A DNA stretch of 32,456 bases from an uncultured Pelagibacteraceae bacterium (GTDB taxonomy: Bacteria; Pseudomonadota; Alphaproteobacteria; Pelagibacterales; Pelagibacteraceae), in the NCBI GenBank assembly GCA_902519455.1, contig CABYJT010000006.1, positions 1-32,456 on the forward strand, read 5' to 3'. The notes beneath the pieces are model-generated. The model searched no databases and was not told the origin of the DNA. It saw only the letters and a list, made by a program, of their open reading frames with translations. This document shows, in pieces, positions 30,349 through 32,456 of the stretch. The number at the start of each line of letters is the position of its first letter. Within the stretch, counting starts at the first letter, position 1. The position numbers and the translations under genes are program-made.

Positions 30349-30372
30349 GCCCTAGGTCTAATGACCTAGGGC
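30349..30372 (-). promoter_or_regulatory. perfect 10-bp stem-loop between TAXI solute-binding protein and permease genes
   Basis: GCCCTAGGTC-TAAT-GACCTAGGGC; ends 6 nt upstream of the permease ATG; no U-tract on the transcribed strand. Confidence 0.65.
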
Positions 30373-30399
30373 ACAATTTATTTTAGAATACTTATAAAT

Positions 30400-31407
30400 T
30401 TAATTTATAAGTCCTGCTTCTTTATAGAACTTTTCTGCGCCAGGATGTAATGGTACTCCTACTCCAGAAAGAGCTGTATCAGGCGTTATTGTTTTACCTT
30501 TAGCATGACCAACATCCATTAGCTTTCTAGATTCTTTATTCCATAAAGCTTTAGTGATTTGATAGATTAGCTCATTATCTTCTTTTGCAGAAGTAAACCA
30601 CTGAGCACCGACTGCTACAGTATTTACCTCATCAACTCCTTCATAAGTTCCTGAAGGAATTGGGCTTTGTGAGAAAAATCCATATTTTGAAGTTAATGCT
30701 TTAGCTCCTGCACCATCTATAGGAACTAATTTTACATCAACTGCAGATGCTAACTCAACAATAGCTCCTGTTGGAAAACCTGCTACAACAAAAATTGCAT
30801 CAACTTTACCATTTCTTAGTGCGTCTGTAGCTGCTTTACCTTTTAAAGCTTCAGCTTTTACATCACTAGTACTTAAACCATTTGACTCTAAAATTAGTTT
30901 AGCGTCAACATACGTACCAGATCCAGGTTCGTCGAGTGAAACTCTTTTACCTTTTAGGTCTTTAACAGAATTAATATTGCTTTTTTTAAGCGCAACTAAA
31001 TGAATGTGCTCTTGAAAAAGTGCTGCAATAGTTCTTAAATCTTTTGCTGGTTCTTTTCCTTCCATAGTTCCAGTACCGGTGTAAGCCCAATAAGCTACAT
31101 CAGACTGTGCAAATCCTGAATTTCTTAAACCTGAAATAATAGCATTTACATTATCTACTGATCCTCTTGATGAAACAGCAGATGCAATTAAGTTAGGAAC
31201 TCCACAACTTCCACCTTTACCACATTCTCTTGATCCTGGCGGTTTAGAAATTGCATTTGCAATCATTCCACCAACTGGATAATAAGTGTAAGCCGTTCCT
31301 CCTGTACCAATTGTAAAAAATTTTAGTTCTTGAGCAAACGATTTACCTGACAAACCAAGTGTCAGAAGTAATATCATTAGAGAACTTTTGAATACGTTTT
31401 TTATCAT
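30400..31407 (-). CDS. TAXI family TRAP transporter solute-binding protein
   Basis: Signal peptide; FFTIGTGGTAYTYYPVGGMIANAISKP; LKGKRVSLDEPGSGTYVDAKLILES. Confidence 0.93.
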   Translation of the reverse strand: MIKNVFKSSLMILLLTLGLSGKSFAQELKFFTIGTGGTAYTYYPVGGMIANAISKPPGSRECGKGGSCGVPNLIASAVSSRGSVDNVNAIISGLRNSGFAQSDVAYWAYTGTGTMEGKEPAKDLRTIAALFQEHIHLVALKKSNINSVKDLKGKRVSLDEPGSGTYVDAKLILESNGLSTSDVKAEALKGKAATDALRNGKVDAIFVVAGFPTGAIVELASAVDVKLVPIDGAGAKALTSKYGFFSQSPIPSGTYEGVDEVNTVAVGAQWFTSAKEDNELIYQITKALWNKESRKLMDVGHAKGKTITPDTALSGVGVPLHPGAEKFYKEAGLIN

Positions 31408-31483
31408 TTTTACTCCAATCTATTAATTATTATTACTATTTAATATTAAGTAATTATTATTGTCTATATAAATTTAGGAGTAT

Positions 31484-32456
31484 TTATGGTGTCTTAAGTT
31501 CATCCAAATTTTTAAATTCATTTAAAATATTAGGATTTATAAGAGCTTGAATATTTTTTATTTTTATTCCTTCTACAGTATTTCTAACAGCGATCTCAAC
31601 TATTTTTCCATTTTTTGTTCTCGGTATATCTGAGACCTCAATTATTTTTTTGGGCACATGCCGTGGAGATGCATCTTTACGTATAGCCTTCTTTAAATTT
31701 AAAGATAAATTTTCATTTAACGACTTGGATTTCTTTAGAACAACAAATAATATAATTCTTACATCATTATCCCATTTCTGACCTATAACAATTGACTCTT
31801 TAACTTCTTTAAATTTATCAACTACGGAATATATCTCAGCAGTGCCCAACCTTGCTCCACCAGGATTTAGTGTAGCATCTGATCTTCCATAAATTACATA
31901 ACCTCCGTTAGATTTTCTTTCAGCAAAATCTCCATGATGCCAAACATTTTTAAATTTTTTGAAATATGCGCCCTTATATTTTTTATTATTCTTATCATTC
32001 CAAAATAATTTTGGCATTGAAGGAAAAGGAGATTTGCAAACTAATTCCCCTTTTTGATTTATTAAAGATTTTCCTCTTTCAGAAAAAACATCAGTATTCA
32101 TCCCTAATCCATTATTTTGAATCTGTCCCCTGTAAACTGGTGAATATATATTTCCTAATACAAAGCATGATACTAAGTCTGTTCCACCTGCAATAGACGC
32201 CAAATGAACATTTTTTTTTATATTTTTATAAACATAATCAAAACCTTCAGATGATAAGGGTGACCCTGTAGAACAAATAATTTTGAGATAATTTAGTTTA
32301 TACTTATTTTTAATCTTTAAATTAAGTTTTTTTAATTGATCAATGTACTTGGCACTTATACCAAAGAGAGAAATTTTTTCTTTCTCAGCTATTTTAAATA
32401 GTAAATCATTTCTTTTATGCATTGGAAAACCATCAAATAGTACAATAGAGGCTTTT
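31484..32456 (-). CDS. acetoacetyl-CoA synthetase (partial, 5' end beyond window)
   Basis: SIVLFDGFPMHKRN reads in frame through to the window end; ICSTGSPLSSEGFDYVY, SIAGGTDLVSCFVLGN, WHHGDFAE, GRSDATLNPGGARLGTAEIY. Confidence 0.88.
   Translation of the reverse strand, partial: KASIVLFDGFPMHKRNDLLFKIAEKEKISLFGISAKYIDQLKKLNLKIKNKYKLNYLKIICSTGSPLSSEGFDYVYKNIKKNVHLASIAGGTDLVSCFVLGNIYSPVYRGQIQNNGLGMNTDVFSERGKSLINQKGELVCKSPFPSMPKLFWNDKNNKKYKGAYFKKFKNVWHHGDFAERKSNGGYVIYGRSDATLNPGGARLGTAEIYSVVDKFKEVKESIVIGQKWDNDVRIILFVVLKKSKSLNENLSLNLKKAIRKDASPRHVPKKIIEVSDIPRTKNGKIVEIAVRNTVEGIKIKNIQALINPNILNEFKNLDELKTP

Overview
AT-rich, tightly packed window that looks like a marine alphaproteobacterium of the SAR11/Pelagibacterales type (inference from composition, gene overlaps and protein families). 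From about 2.6 kb onward it is mostly core genome: glycosyltransferase GT9, methyltransferase, lepA, pheT, pheS, rplT, rpmI, infC, thrS, GT4, alpha/beta hydrolase, gltB, gltD, uppP, a DMT permease, a gamma-butyrobetaine-type dioxygenase, a PDH E2, a PDH E1, tRNA-Arg(ACG), a PaaI-like thioesterase, a TAXI-TRAP transporter and acetoacetyl-CoA synthetase (truncated by the window end). The most unusual part is 1-2704. Two tandem, integrase-less cargo modules are stacked downstream of a tRNA-Ser(GGA) gene. They are separated by an 81-nt tRNA-Ser remnant. Both have the same architecture: a 23-bp left motif, hexamer direct repeats with 11-bp period at both ends, a 17-bp right motif containing TTAACGTTAA, exactly 22 nt, then the tRNA 3' end. 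The hexamer differs between modules but matches between the two ends of one module (GRCGTC in module A, GACGAC in module B), as expected for element-specific recombinase arm sites. Module A carries a T5orf172/MUG113-like GIY-YIG protein plus two small ORFs. Module B carries a secreted protein plus a 47-aa Lys-rich ORF missing from the ORF track. The second notable observation is a pyruvate dehydrogenase in which the only visible lipoyl domain is at the N-terminus of the AceE-type E1, while the adjacent E2 has none.
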